A stretch of DNA of 64,000 nt from an uncultured Clostridia bacterium (GCA_947066105.1 CAMSYM010000001.1:186001-250000); one strand, 5' to 3'; shown: positions 37,433-47,872, counted from the first letter of the stretch. Translations and numbers: made by a program. Notes: generated from the letters alone by a model not told the origin.

Positions 37433-38884
37433 ATGACAACTAAAATTTTGACAAAATCGCGCAACAAAATTTGGCTTGCGTTCATAGCATCGGTAATTAC
37501 CGTACTCGCATTGTTCGGGTTGACGGGGTGCGGCAACGAATCGCTCACGGAAGACGATATTATAGCCATGGGTTATAAAATTGCCGTCGTGTTCGATTAT
37601 AACGGCGGTACGGTAAAAGATATGCGTCAAACGAAGATACGTATCAAGGAAGGCAGTAAAGTGCCTAATCCCAATACGTCGCAAAGCACCGTCGGTATTC
37701 CAGTTCGCGATGCGTATTCGTTTAAGAATTTTTGCGTTGCTCAAACGGACGAAAACGGCGAGTTGTTGCGCGACGCCGAAGGCAATCTTATCCCGGGCAA
37801 GGTGTGGGATTTCGAAAAGGATATCCCCGACGGAAATATGACGTTGGTTGCGCAATGGTGGGATAATTACAGCGTGGTCCTGCACTACGGCGATAATTAT
37901 GTTTATTCAAAACAGCGTTCCGTGTCCCGCATGCAAAACGGGGATCCTACATTTCTTTTAGAGTCAGACTTCACTGCGGCTAACTTCACTTTTTTGGATT
38001 ATTATTACGACAGAGAGCAAACGCAAAAGATAGACAAGGTCCCCATGCCGTCGCTTACCAAGGAAATGTTCGAGAATTCGGACGACGGGCTGACGCTCCA
38101 TGTTTGGGGCGAAACGTTAAACGGCATATATACCGTCGTTCGCAAAGCGGAAGACTTCTCGTCGTTGGTCATAGACTCAAATACCAATATCTATTTGGAT
38201 ACCGACGTTGTTTTGCCCGATAATGCAAAAGTAATGTTCCCCGATACGTACAACGGCGAGTTTTTGGGTCGCGGACATACCATTTCCAACCTTAAACGAG
38301 AAGTAGCGTCCATGAATAATTCCGACTATTACTACGGAATTTTCAAAAATATCGGCGCTTCTGCAAAGATAAGCGACATTACGTTCAAAAACGTAGCTTT
38401 AAAAGTCGATATAACAAATCCGTCGCTTTCCGAAGCCAATATCGGTTTGTTAGCGGGGCGCGTAGCGAAAGACGCTCATATATCGGAAGTTAATATTTCG
38501 GGAAGCGTCGAGTACGAGCTTACGGCAGGGTTCACCGATCTGGATAAGATCAGGTTCAACGGTAAGATCGGCGTAGACCAAGGCGCGTTTATAAGCGGCG
38601 GTTCGTACACGTGCACTTCGTTTATCGGTTCGGAGATCATATATACAGCCGATAAGCAGTACGCGGTATATGCCAAATACATTGAGCAAAACGGAGTCAA
38701 AGTCTTGGGCGACGTTTACGATCTGGCTGAATTATTCGATGGGTCGTACAGCGGTATTCGCATAAGAACTATAGAAAAAATATCCGACGGGCATTACAGG
38801 ATAAACGGAAGAACCGTTGTTTATAACGTAACGATAGCGGATAACGGAGACGATAAATATTCCGCAACGGTAAGTATTCAATAA
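37433..38884 (+). CDS. surface lipoprotein with InlB-like N-terminal segment
   Basis: Signal plus lipobox FGLTGCGNES; VVFDYNGGTVKDMRQTKIRIKEGSKVPNPN; GHTISNLKREV..YYGIFKNIGASAKISDITFKNV GLUG-like segment. Confidence 0.65.
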   Translation: MTTKILTKSRNKIWLAFIASVITVLALFGLTGCGNESLTEDDIIAMGYKIAVVFDYNGGTVKDMRQTKIRIKEGSKVPNPNTSQSTVGIPVRDAYSFKNFCVAQTDENGELLRDAEGNLIPGKVWDFEKDIPDGNMTLVAQWWDNYSVVLHYGDNYVYSKQRSVSRMQNGDPTFLLESDFTAANFTFLDYYYDREQTQKIDKVPMPSLTKEMFENSDDGLTLHVWGETLNGIYTVVRKAEDFSSLVIDSNTNIYLDTDVVLPDNAKVMFPDTYNGEFLGRGHTISNLKREVASMNNSDYYYGIFKNIGASAKISDITFKNVALKVDITNPSLSEANIGLLAGRVAKDAHISEVNISGSVEYELTAGFTDLDKIRFNGKIGVDQGAFISGGSYTCTSFIGSEIIYTADKQYAVYAKYIEQNGVKVLGDVYDLAELFDGSYSGIRIRTIEKISDGHYRINGRTVVYNVTIADNGDDKYSATVSIQ

Positions 38885-38930
38885 GTTAACTGACGGTGAT
38901 ACCGAGTTAAATATATAATCGGAGGTAATT

Positions 38931-41669
38931 ATGGCTAACAGAAAATTACGCAATATAGCAAAAGCATTGACGATAGCAATGGGCGCTTGCGCCGTTGTTG
39001 CGCCGTTGACCGCTTGTAGCAACGGAAAAAACAAGCTTTCCAACGAAACGTCGCATCTCGTTTTGGCGAGCGATATTTTGGACGGCGTTTTCAATCCGTT
39101 CTTTTATACCGCAGGTGCGGACGGCGAGATCGTAGGTCAAACGCAGATAGGCATGCTTACGAGCGACGCCAACGGAAAACCGCTTGCGGCGTGGGACGAG
39201 CCGAGCGTTGCACACGATTACGGCGTTGTGACTACCGGCACGAAAGACGACATTATAAGCACTGCGAAGGGCGATGATAAGTATAAGAATTATTATACCG
39301 ATTATTACTTTGCGTTGAAGGATAATATCAAATTCAGCGACGGCACTTTGCTTACCAAGGACGATGTGCTTTATAATATTTATATGTATCTCGATCCGTC
39401 GTATACAGGGTCGAGTACCATGTATTCGGTCGGGATAAAAGGTCTTTCGTATTACCGTACTCAAACGACCGATCCAAACGAAGCCGAAAATTCCGACGAA
39501 TATTACGACAGCATAGTCGACGCTCGTATCGATATGATATACGATTGGGCAGACGACGCTAAAAAATTGAAAGATAGATTTGATTTCGATTGGGGTAATT
39601 GGTCGGGGTACGAGTACTATATAGACGGTGAACCGCAGCTGCCGGACACGCCCGAAAACAGAGTTATCCAAAAGGATATCGAAACCATACAAACATTGTT
39701 TAAAGACGAGATAGATTCCGATTGGACTATGGCTATGTCTGTCGACGTGGAAAAAGACTACGAAAAATACGTCGACCGTGACGGTAATAGATTGTTTACC
39801 GAAAATTGGCAGGTCTTTTTGTACAGTTACGGCATAATAACTCTGACGCGTACGCCCGCTTTGGAAGGCGTTAACGACGAGTATTACGAAATGCACGATA
39901 ACTCCGGATTGAAAGATGAAGATCGTAATGAAAAAGTGTTGAAGGATTTTATCTATAACTATTATTTCGGTGATTACGGCGATACGAGCGTAAAGGATTT
40001 TTCGAGCTATGCCAATCAGTTATTGCAAGTTATCGATTATTCGGGTAGCTCGCAAGCGATCCGTAACTACATTCGTTCGGACGTTATTTCGCGCGATTTG
40101 AAGCGCGGCGAAGACGGTTCGCTCGTAGTTCCCACCGTAAGCGGTATCGAAATAATACAAAGATCGGAGATCGAACACTTCGACGAAAAAACTAATGCCA
40201 AAACGGTCAAAACGTTGAAAGATCAAAACGGCAATCCCAAAACTTTCGACGTGCTGCATATTCGCATAAACGGCGTCGATCCCAAAGCTATACAGAATTT
40301 CAGCTTTACTGTTGCGCCCGGACATTACTATTCCGAAACTTGGGATCAAGTAAAGACAGGTTACGGCGATTTGTCGAAAGAAAATCCGTATTTCGGCGTT
40401 GAGTTCAATAATTACGACTTTATGCGCGGAATAAGAGAAAATCAATTGCCGTTAGGCGCAGGTCCGTATAAAGCGTCGACATATAGAGGCGGAGTCGCGT
40501 CGTCGAAAGAAGATTTCTTTGACAGCAACGTCGTTTATTTCGAGCGTAACGAGCATTTTATGCTCGGCGCGCCCAAGATCAAGAGCTTGCGCTATCAGGT
40601 CGTTAACAATAATATGTTGTACGATGCGGTAAAGACGGGACAGGTGCATTATGCGTCGCCCAATATGGATATCGAAACGATAGGTAAATTGCAAGGCTCG
40701 GATAAAGACACGCTCAATTACGACAGCGCCGACAATCTCGGTTACGGCTATATCGGTATAAGCGCGCGCTATGTTCCAAACCTTTGGGTACGTCGTGCGA
40801 TTATGTCCACTCTCGATCCGCAACTGTGCGTGGACTATTACGGCGGTAGCGATTACGCGTCGATCATACGTCGCCCTATGTCCAAGACTTTGAGCGATTA
40901 TTACGACGAAGTCGAGTTCAACAAATTCGATAATTACAGCTATTATCCGTACGGGCAGGAAGGCGGCACGGCGGCGGATCTCGAAAAATTGACTGCCGCA
41001 GAAAAACGTCAAAACGCAAAAGATATCGCGCGTAAATATGCGATCGATATGGGCGGTTGCTATTTGAATAACGGAACGCTTATGGATCCCGTTAGTAAAG
41101 CTCCGCTTAAATATACGTTTACGGTTGCAGGAAATTCCGAAGATCACCCTGCGTTCGCGTTGCTCAACAATTCTATGGAGATCCTTAACGAGATAGGATT
41201 CGATATTTCGCTTTCGCAGGATTCGACTGCTTTGTCAAAGCTTTCCGCAGGCAGACTTACCGTTTGGGCGGCTGCGTGGAGTTCGTCTTCCGATCCCGAT
41301 ATGTTCCAGGTCTACCATAAAGATTCCAATGCGTCCAGCACGCTCGCTTGGGGCTATAACTTTATACGTAGCCAACAGCACGCGTCTTCGCCGTTTGCGT
41401 CGACCGAAGTGCGTTTGCTCGACGAGCTTTCCGATCTTATCGACGAAGGACGCGAAGTGACGTCGGTCAACGAGCGCAAGCCCGTTTATATCGAAGCGCA
41501 GAACAAGCTCATGCAGCTCGCCGTCGAGTTCCCGACGTATCAGCGTAAGGTTTACTATGTATGGCAACGCGGACTGTTCGACGAAAGCACCATGTTTACC
41601 GGTGCGGACGTCGGCACGTATAAGTCGCCGCTTTCGAGGATTTGGGAAGTCAGCTTTAACGAAGGTTGA
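38931..41669 (+). CDS. oppA: oligopeptide ABC transporter substrate-binding lipoprotein (OppA-like, 912 aa)
   Basis: Lipobox PLTACSNG; FALKDNIKFSDGTLLTKDDVLYNIYMYLDP; adjacent oppBCDF. Confidence 0.88.
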   Translation: MANRKLRNIAKALTIAMGACAVVAPLTACSNGKNKLSNETSHLVLASDILDGVFNPFFYTAGADGEIVGQTQIGMLTSDANGKPLAAWDEPSVAHDYGVVTTGTKDDIISTAKGDDKYKNYYTDYYFALKDNIKFSDGTLLTKDDVLYNIYMYLDPSYTGSSTMYSVGIKGLSYYRTQTTDPNEAENSDEYYDSIVDARIDMIYDWADDAKKLKDRFDFDWGNWSGYEYYIDGEPQLPDTPENRVIQKDIETIQTLFKDEIDSDWTMAMSVDVEKDYEKYVDRDGNRLFTENWQVFLYSYGIITLTRTPALEGVNDEYYEMHDNSGLKDEDRNEKVLKDFIYNYYFGDYGDTSVKDFSSYANQLLQVIDYSGSSQAIRNYIRSDVISRDLKRGEDGSLVVPTVSGIEIIQRSEIEHFDEKTNAKTVKTLKDQNGNPKTFDVLHIRINGVDPKAIQNFSFTVAPGHYYSETWDQVKTGYGDLSKENPYFGVEFNNYDFMRGIRENQLPLGAGPYKASTYRGGVASSKEDFFDSNVVYFERNEHFMLGAPKIKSLRYQVVNNNMLYDAVKTGQVHYASPNMDIETIGKLQGSDKDTLNYDSADNLGYGYIGISARYVPNLWVRRAIMSTLDPQLCVDYYGGSDYASIIRRPMSKTLSDYYDEVEFNKFDNYSYYPYGQEGGTAADLEKLTAAEKRQNAKDIARKYAIDMGGCYLNNGTLMDPVSKAPLKYTFTVAGNSEDHPAFALLNNSMEILNEIGFDISLSQDSTALSKLSAGRLTVWAAAWSSSSDPDMFQVYHKDSNASSTLAWGYNFIRSQQHASSPFASTEVRLLDELSDLIDEGREVTSVNERKPVYIEAQNKLMQLAVEFPTYQRKVYYVWQRGLFDESTMFTGADVGTYKSPLSRIWEVSFNEG

Positions 41670-41698
41670 TAAAGTACCTATAAGATAAGGACAGTTTA

Positions 41699-42679
41699 AT
41701 GGTCAAGTATATCATCAAAAGAGTACTTTACTCCATAGCGATATTACTGTGCGTTTCGCTCGTGTTGTATTGCTTGATGCGGTTGTTGCCTATGGATTAC
41801 ATAGACAACAACTTTGCGTCGCAAATCACTCAGGGTATTATAACGCAAGAGGAGATAGACCGTATAAAAGCGTTGTACGGTCTGTCCGACAGTATTCCCG
41901 TGGGGTATTGGAAATGGCTTACCGCCGCATTGCAGGGCGATCTCGGCACGTCGTTTAAATACGGTCAGCCCGTTGCCAAGGTTATCGCCGATCACATGTG
42001 GGTATCGTTCGGCGTTGCGATAATCGCTTATGTATTCCAGTTTATAATTGCGATTCCGCTCGGTATAAAAGCCGCTACCAAGCAGTACGGCGCGGTCGAC
42101 TATACTACGTCGGTTTTCGCCATGATGGGCATATCGTTGCCGGGTTTTTTCCTTGCGATTTTGCTTATAAGGATATTTGCGGTAGGCTTAGGCTGGTTCC
42201 CGACGGGCGGTCTGTTCGACGCTACGGCTACGCTTACTCCCGTAGAAAAGTTCTTCGACATTTTGTATCATATGATACTGCCTATGATAGCGATAGTTAT
42301 CGGATCGATAGGCGGACTGATGCGGCATACGCGTACAAACACGTTGGAAGTGCTAAATCAGGACTACGTGCGCACGGCGCGCGCAAAGGGCTTGTCCGAG
42401 CGTACGGTGGTGTATAAGCACGTATTCCGCAATACGATGGTCCCTATCGTTACCATGACGGCAGGGATCATACCGAGCTTGTTCGGCGGCATGATGATAC
42501 TCGAACAGGTCTTTGCGCTCGACGGAATAGGCAATATTGCGTACAGCGCGCTCGTAATAGGCGATATCCCGTTCGTTATGGGGTATAATATGTTTATTGC
42601 CATACTGACGGTAATAGGCACGTTGCTTTCGGATATAACCTATATGCTGGTTGATCCGCGTATCAAGATATCTAAGTAG
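41699..42679 (+). CDS. oppB: oligopeptide ABC transporter permease OppB
   Basis: MVKYIIKRVLYSIAILLCVSLVLYCLMRLLP; LNQDYVRTARAKGLSERTVVYKHVFRNTMVPIVT. Confidence 0.94.
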   Translation: MVKYIIKRVLYSIAILLCVSLVLYCLMRLLPMDYIDNNFASQITQGIITQEEIDRIKALYGLSDSIPVGYWKWLTAALQGDLGTSFKYGQPVAKVIADHMWVSFGVAIIAYVFQFIIAIPLGIKAATKQYGAVDYTTSVFAMMGISLPGFFLAILLIRIFAVGLGWFPTGGLFDATATLTPVEKFFDILYHMILPMIAIVIGSIGGLMRHTRTNTLEVLNQDYVRTARAKGLSERTVVYKHVFRNTMVPIVTMTAGIIPSLFGGMMILEQVFALDGIGNIAYSALVIGDIPFVMGYNMFIAILTVIGTLLSDITYMLVDPRIKISK

Positions 42680-42691
42680 GCGGACTGTATC

Positions 42692-43927
42692 ATGGCAAAA
42701 AGAAAACAAGAGAATTTAATAGAACAGTCCGAAGCGGAAAAGGTCGTATCGCCGATCGAACCCGACGTTGCGGAGCTTGCCGAAAGCGTCGCGCCGGGGA
42801 TAGGTTCGCCGACGTCCGGCTTTGCGGAAAACGCGCAAGCCAACGTCGAAGCGTCCGTTTCGGAAACGGAAGGCTCTGTTGCGCCTGTCGCGGAGGAAAC
42901 GCTTGCCGATCGGGTAAAGGTAGTATCGCCGTTAAAGCTTGTATTCAAACGGTTTTTCCGTTCGCGGCTTTCGGTCGTCGGGCTTTCGATATTTTTGGCT
43001 GTATTGGTTTTTTCTTTTCTCGGACCGGTATTCGTGCCGTGGGGCGAGTCGGAAATAGACCGTTCGGAATCGTACAGGATATATTACAGTAATATTCGCG
43101 TTCCCACAAAAGATGAGGAAGGCAACGAGTTCGATTATTACACAATATCGTCCAACCGTCCCGAAAGCTTGAACGCGCATGCCCCCGCATGGACGTTCGG
43201 CTACCGTAGCAACGGCGATAAAGCGTTGCACGTTTTGGGTACGGATCGCGACGGTTACGATATTCTCGTAAGACTTATGTACGGCGGGCGACTGTCGTTG
43301 ATGTTGAGCTTTTTGGTCGTGTTGACTTATACCGTCATAGGCGTTATTCTCGGCGGTTTGGCGGGATATTTCGGCGGTTGGGTCGACATGGTGATAATGC
43401 GTATCGTCGATATACTCAACTGTATACCGTCGATGCCGATACTTTTGATAGTAGGCGCAATTTTTGCCGGTTCGGGTTTGCCCGACGGGTTGAGAATATA
43501 TATCATGATGGGCGCTTTGACATTGTTGAGTTGGCCGGGAACGTGTAGATTGGTGCGCGGACAAATACTGTTTTTGCGCGAGCAGGAGTATATGGTCGCC
43601 GCCGACGCGCTCGGTTTCGGCGTGGGACGCAAGATATTCAAGCATTTGGTCCCCAACGTCATGCCGCAGTTGATAGTGTCCATGACGCTCGGTTTGGGCG
43701 GTACGATACTGACGGAAGCGTCGCTGAGCTATTTGGGGCTCGGTGCGCCGAAGGCGGTGGCGTCGCTCGGTCAAATGGTCAGCCTTGCCACGCAATCCAC
43801 TACGATCATGGAATATTACGTACTGGACTGGTTGCCTGCGGGACTTATAATCATACTCGCGGTCGTGGCGTTCAACTTTATCGGCGACGGATTGCGCGAC
43901 GCGCTCGATCCCAAGATGAAGAGGTGA
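42692..43927 (+). CDS. oppC: oligopeptide ABC transporter permease OppC with acidic N-terminal extension
   Basis: LKLVFKRFFRSRLSVVGLSIFLAVLVFSFLGPVF; EEYMVAADALGFG-type EAA loop; EASLSYLGLGAP. Confidence 0.94.
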   Translation: MAKRKQENLIEQSEAEKVVSPIEPDVAELAESVAPGIGSPTSGFAENAQANVEASVSETEGSVAPVAEETLADRVKVVSPLKLVFKRFFRSRLSVVGLSIFLAVLVFSFLGPVFVPWGESEIDRSESYRIYYSNIRVPTKDEEGNEFDYYTISSNRPESLNAHAPAWTFGYRSNGDKALHVLGTDRDGYDILVRLMYGGRLSLMLSFLVVLTYTVIGVILGGLAGYFGGWVDMVIMRIVDILNCIPSMPILLIVGAIFAGSGLPDGLRIYIMMGALTLLSWPGTCRLVRGQILFLREQEYMVAADALGFGVGRKIFKHLVPNVMPQLIVSMTLGLGGTILTEASLSYLGLGAPKAVASLGQMVSLATQSTTIMEYYVLDWLPAGLIIILAVVAFNFIGDGLRDALDPKMKR

Positions 43928-43931
43928 CGGT

Positions 43932-45602
43932 ATGTCGGAAAAGAAACCTTTTTTGCAAAGAATAAAAGACTGGTACCGTCATGTTACGCACAAGGACGAT
44001 CCGCATTATATTTCGGGTAAGGACGCGCGCAGGATATCCAGCGAGAACCGCAAGGCGACGCGTATGTACGAAAAGCGGAAATTGCGTAAGGTGAGCGAAA
44101 GCGAGTATATTACCGAAATGCGCGACCCGTCCAACATTTTGGAAATAGAAAATCTGCATACGCATTTCTTTACGGATGTAGGCGTTTCCAAAGCGGTCGA
44201 CGGCGTTTCGTTCGATATACCCAAAAGTTCGGTAGTCGGCGTCGTCGGCGAGAGCGGTTGCGGAAAATCCGTCACGTCGCTTTCGGTCATGCAATTGGTG
44301 CAAGCGCCGCAAGGTCAGATAGTCGAAGGCTCCATTCGGTTCAACACGCAGGATTATAAGCTCGACGAAAACGGAAAGCCCATTCCTATTTGGGAATACG
44401 ACGAGATCGACGGCGAGCGCGTTATAAAGACGGAGCAAGTGACCGATAAAAAGGGCAAGCCTGTTTTCGATAAGAACGGCACGCCCGTTATGCGTAACGT
44501 ACAGGCTCGCGACGGCAACGGTTTTCCCGCTTTCGAGCTTGAAGATAAAGTTTTCGATATTACGAAAATGCCGACGCGGGCTATGCAGCGCCTTCGCGGC
44601 AAAGAGATCGCAATGATATTCCAAGAGCCGATGACCAGTCTGAATCCGTTGTTCACGATAGGAAATCAGCTCGACGAGGTAGTGCTTTTGCACACGCCGG
44701 GCGCGGATAAATCGCTCGCCAAAGCGCGCACGCTGGAAATGCTCGGTCTTGTAGGCATAGCGATGCCCGATATCGTATATAAAAGCTATCCGCACGAATT
44801 GTCGGGCGGTATGCGCCAGCGCGTCGTTATAGCGATGGCGCTCGCTTGCAATCCCAAGCTCATTGTAGCCGACGAGCCTACAACTGCGCTCGACGTTACA
44901 ATACAGGCGCAGGTATTGGATCTTTTGAAAGAGATCAAGGAAAAGATCAACGGGTCTATCATGCTCATTACGCACGATCTCGGCGTTATCGCAGGTATGG
45001 CGGATTACGTCGTCGTCATGTACGCGGGCAGAGTTATCGAAAAAGGAACTGTCGAGGACATATTCGACACGCCGTTACACCCGTATACGATAGGTTTGCA
45101 AAAAAGCAAGCCTGTCATCAACAAGGATACCGATTGGCTGTACAGCATAAAAGGTCAAGTGCCTAACCCGATCAATATGCCCACGTATTGCTATTTCAAG
45201 GATCGTTGCGAAGAGTGCAAAGCGTGTTGCGACGGGGAATATCCCGCGCTCGTACAGGTTTCGCCTACGCACAGCGTGGCGTGCTATTTAGCCGCGGAAA
45301 AAATGGCTAAGATCGAAGCGGAACGCGCCGCGGCAAAAGCGGCGGAAGAGGCGGCGCGCGCCGCAGAAGAAAAGGCGCGTATAGCCGAAGAAAAAGCGAA
45401 AGCCAAGGCGGCTAAGCAAGCCGAAGCCGAAGAAAAAAAGAAAAAGTCGACGGTAAAGCGTCCCACCGCCAAAAAGCTTGCTACGGATACGGGTAAACAA
45501 CGCGCGGGCACTACCAAGGTAGCGGATACGCCCAAAAAATCCGCCGCCGCGAGTGCGAAAAAGCCCGCCACAAAAAAGACGAGCGCAAAGGAGACTAAGT
45601 AA
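43932..45602 (+). CDS. oppD: oligopeptide ABC transporter ATPase OppD with Lys/Ala-rich C-terminal tail
   Basis: GVVGESGCGKSVTSLS Walker A; LSGGMRQRVVIAMALACNPKLIVADEPTTALDVTIQAQ. Confidence 0.95.
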   Translation: MSEKKPFLQRIKDWYRHVTHKDDPHYISGKDARRISSENRKATRMYEKRKLRKVSESEYITEMRDPSNILEIENLHTHFFTDVGVSKAVDGVSFDIPKSSVVGVVGESGCGKSVTSLSVMQLVQAPQGQIVEGSIRFNTQDYKLDENGKPIPIWEYDEIDGERVIKTEQVTDKKGKPVFDKNGTPVMRNVQARDGNGFPAFELEDKVFDITKMPTRAMQRLRGKEIAMIFQEPMTSLNPLFTIGNQLDEVVLLHTPGADKSLAKARTLEMLGLVGIAMPDIVYKSYPHELSGGMRQRVVIAMALACNPKLIVADEPTTALDVTIQAQVLDLLKEIKEKINGSIMLITHDLGVIAGMADYVVVMYAGRVIEKGTVEDIFDTPLHPYTIGLQKSKPVINKDTDWLYSIKGQVPNPINMPTYCYFKDRCEECKACCDGEYPALVQVSPTHSVACYLAAEKMAKIEAERAAAKAAEEAARAAEEKARIAEEKAKAKAAKQAEAEEKKKKSTVKRPTAKKLATDTGKQRAGTTKVADTPKKSAAASAKKPATKKTSAKETK

Positions 45603-46858
45603 TGGAAGATAATAAAACATTCAACGAAGTCGATGAACAGTCCGCCGCGCCCGTAACACAGGAAAACGCAGACGTTGAAACAGCCGATACGGACAGCGGC
45701 GTAATATTGCGCGTGGTCGATCTCAAAAAACACTTTTTGACTAAAAAAGAATGGAAGATCGTTAAAGAACCGATAGACGATAACACCGACGGTGATACCG
45801 AAAAAACGGTCGTCGATACGGAACGGAGCGAAAACGCCGAAGCTGTACTCGACGGCAATGAAGAGCCAAATGGCGAGCTTGCGGAAGCGAACGTAACGGC
45901 GGAGAACGAGAACGCGGTCGCGACCGCAAAAAAATTCAAACGGAAATTGATCCGCAAAAAAACTTACGTTAAAGCAGTTAACGGAGTCAGTTTCGACATG
46001 ACGTACGGCGAAACGCTCGGCATAGTCGGCGAAAGCGGTTGCGGTAAGAGTACCATGGGGCGGAGCATTCTTCGTTTGCATGAAATTTCGGGCGGTCAAG
46101 TGTTTTTCGAAGGTACGGATATCACCAAGCTCAAAGCGAGCGAATTGCGCAAATTCCGTACCAAAATGCAGATCATATTTCAAGACCCGTACAGCAGTTT
46201 GCCGCCGCGCAGTCCCGTCGGCGAAATAATAGGCGAAGCCGTCAAAGTGCATAAGATAGTGCCTAAATCCGATTACCGCGATTATGTGGTAGATATCATG
46301 CGCAAGTGCGGGTTGCAAGATTTTTATTTCGACAGGTATCCGCACGAATTTTCGGGTGGTCAGCGTCAGCGTATTTGTATCGCGCGCGCGCTTGCGGTCA
46401 AGCCCAAGTTCGTGGTTTGCGACGAGCCTGTTTCCGCGCTCGACGTGTCTATACAAGCGCAGGTCATAAATCTGTTAAAAGAATTGCAACGCGATATGAA
46501 CTTGACATATTTGTTTATATCGCACGATCTGAGCGTTGTACAACATATTTCCGACCGCGTAGGCGTCATGTATCTCGGTAATTTCGTAGAGCTCGGAAAT
46601 AAAAAAGATATATTCGATAACCCGATGCACCCGTATACGCTCGCATTGCTTTCCGCAGTGCCGGTACCCGATCCGCATTATAAAGGTAACAGGATCATTC
46701 TTCACGGCGATATCCCCAGTCCCGCGAACCCGCCTAAGGGTTGTAAATTCCATACGCGTTGTTCGCGGTGCATGGACGTGTGTAAACACGTCGAACCCAA
46801 ATTCAAGGATTACGGCAACGGGCATTTTTGCGCGTGTCATTTGTATCCGCAGGATTGA
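45602..46858 (+). CDS. oppF: oligopeptide ABC transporter ATPase OppF with acidic insertion
   Basis: LGIVGESGCGKSTMGRSILRL; FSGGQRQRICIARALAVKPKFVVCDEPVSALDVSIQAQ. Confidence 0.95.
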   Translation: MEDNKTFNEVDEQSAAPVTQENADVETADTDSGVILRVVDLKKHFLTKKEWKIVKEPIDDNTDGDTEKTVVDTERSENAEAVLDGNEEPNGELAEANVTAENENAVATAKKFKRKLIRKKTYVKAVNGVSFDMTYGETLGIVGESGCGKSTMGRSILRLHEISGGQVFFEGTDITKLKASELRKFRTKMQIIFQDPYSSLPPRSPVGEIIGEAVKVHKIVPKSDYRDYVVDIMRKCGLQDFYFDRYPHEFSGGQRQRICIARALAVKPKFVVCDEPVSALDVSIQAQVINLLKELQRDMNLTYLFISHDLSVVQHISDRVGVMYLGNFVELGNKKDIFDNPMHPYTLALLSAVPVPDPHYKGNRIILHGDIPSPANPPKGCKFHTRCSRCMDVCKHVEPKFKDYGNGHFCACHLYPQD

Positions 46859-46866
46859 CGAAGTTT

Positions 46867-47127
46867 ATGTCCAAAAAACAAAAAAAGCGATACGACGACG
46901 ATGACGGCAGAACGATAGCGGATATGAACGTCGAAGGTTTGCCCTGGTACAGCAAGTACGCGGACAAAAAAGTCGACAAGCAAGATAAGCCGACGCGTCG
47001 AGAATTTTTCGCGATGATCCGCGGTTGGTTCGTGGCGTATGCGCCGCGTATTTTGGCGGTACTCGTCGGGTTCGGTTTGACGATAGCTTTGCTTGTTTGT
47101 TGGCTCAACGGTTGGTTTATGGATTAA
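46867..47127 (+). CDS. small membrane protein (86 aa)
   Basis: MSKKQKKRYDDDDGRTIADMNVEG... then TM segment APRILAVLVGFGLTIALLVCWLNGW; 9 nt after oppF. Confidence 0.6.
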   Translation: MSKKQKKRYDDDDGRTIADMNVEGLPWYSKYADKKVDKQDKPTRREFFAMIRGWFVAYAPRILAVLVGFGLTIALLVCWLNGWFMD

Positions 47128-47132
47128 ATAAT

Positions 47133-47158
47133 AAAAGCACGGATGCGTCCGTGCTTTT
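47133..47158. terminator. bidirectional terminator between the opp operon and the isochorismatase-like gene
   Basis: Perfect 11-bp stem aaaagcacgga-tgcg-tccgtgctttt. Confidence 0.85.
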
Positions 47159-47177
47159 ACTTTTGTCGGTATTGCGA

Positions 47178-47744
47178 TCAAAGTTCTCGATCGGCGGCGA
47201 AAGCGTCGATCAATTTGTCGACGGTATATATTTTCGCCGCATATACTGTTTTTAAGTAACTGATCCCGCCGTCGTAGTCTTCTTGCGTAAACGCGTCCGT
47301 TGCGTCCGCCGCTACGAGAACGTTATAGCCAAGGCAATAAGCGTCCGCCGCGGTATGGCGTACGCACATATGCGTGTGAAGTCCCGTCATTATCACGTTT
47401 TCGATGCCAAGCTCAGTCAGCAACAGATCGAGATCGGTATGGAAAAAACCGCTGTAACGGCGTTTCGGTACTATATAGTCTTTGTCGCACGCGCCGAGTT
47501 CGGGAATTACTTGCGCGCCGACAGTGCCTACGATGGCGTGTTCGCCCCACAGTTTAAGCTCGTGATCGATGTCTTTGATGTGCGCGTCGTTGCAAAACAC
47601 GACTTTAACGCCGTATTTGCGCGCCGCTTCGAGCAGTTTTGCGGTTTTGGGCACGATCGCCGCACCGCGCTCGCATTTGAGCGCGCCCGTAACAAAATCG
47701 TTTAGCATGTCCACTACGAGTATTGCGGTCTTTCGGTTGTTCAT
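47178..47744 (-). CDS. isochorismatase-family cysteine hydrolase
   Basis: TAILVVDMLNDFV...VIPELG...RYSGFFHTDLDLLLTELGIENVIMTGLHTHMCVRHTAADAYCLGY. Confidence 0.92.
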   Translation of the reverse strand: MNNRKTAILVVDMLNDFVTGALKCERGAAIVPKTAKLLEAARKYGVKVVFCNDAHIKDIDHELKLWGEHAIVGTVGAQVIPELGACDKDYIVPKRRYSGFFHTDLDLLLTELGIENVIMTGLHTHMCVRHTAADAYCLGYNVLVAADATDAFTQEDYDGGISYLKTVYAAKIYTVDKLIDAFAADREL

Positions 47745-47872
47745 GATATTCTCCTTGCGTTTTTTTACAGTGTAACATTATTTTCGGAGCGCGTAAAGCG
47801 TATTCGGTGTATATATCGTGAATTTATGAGCATACAAAATTAAGCGGTTGTCGTCGCGATCACGACTAATCG

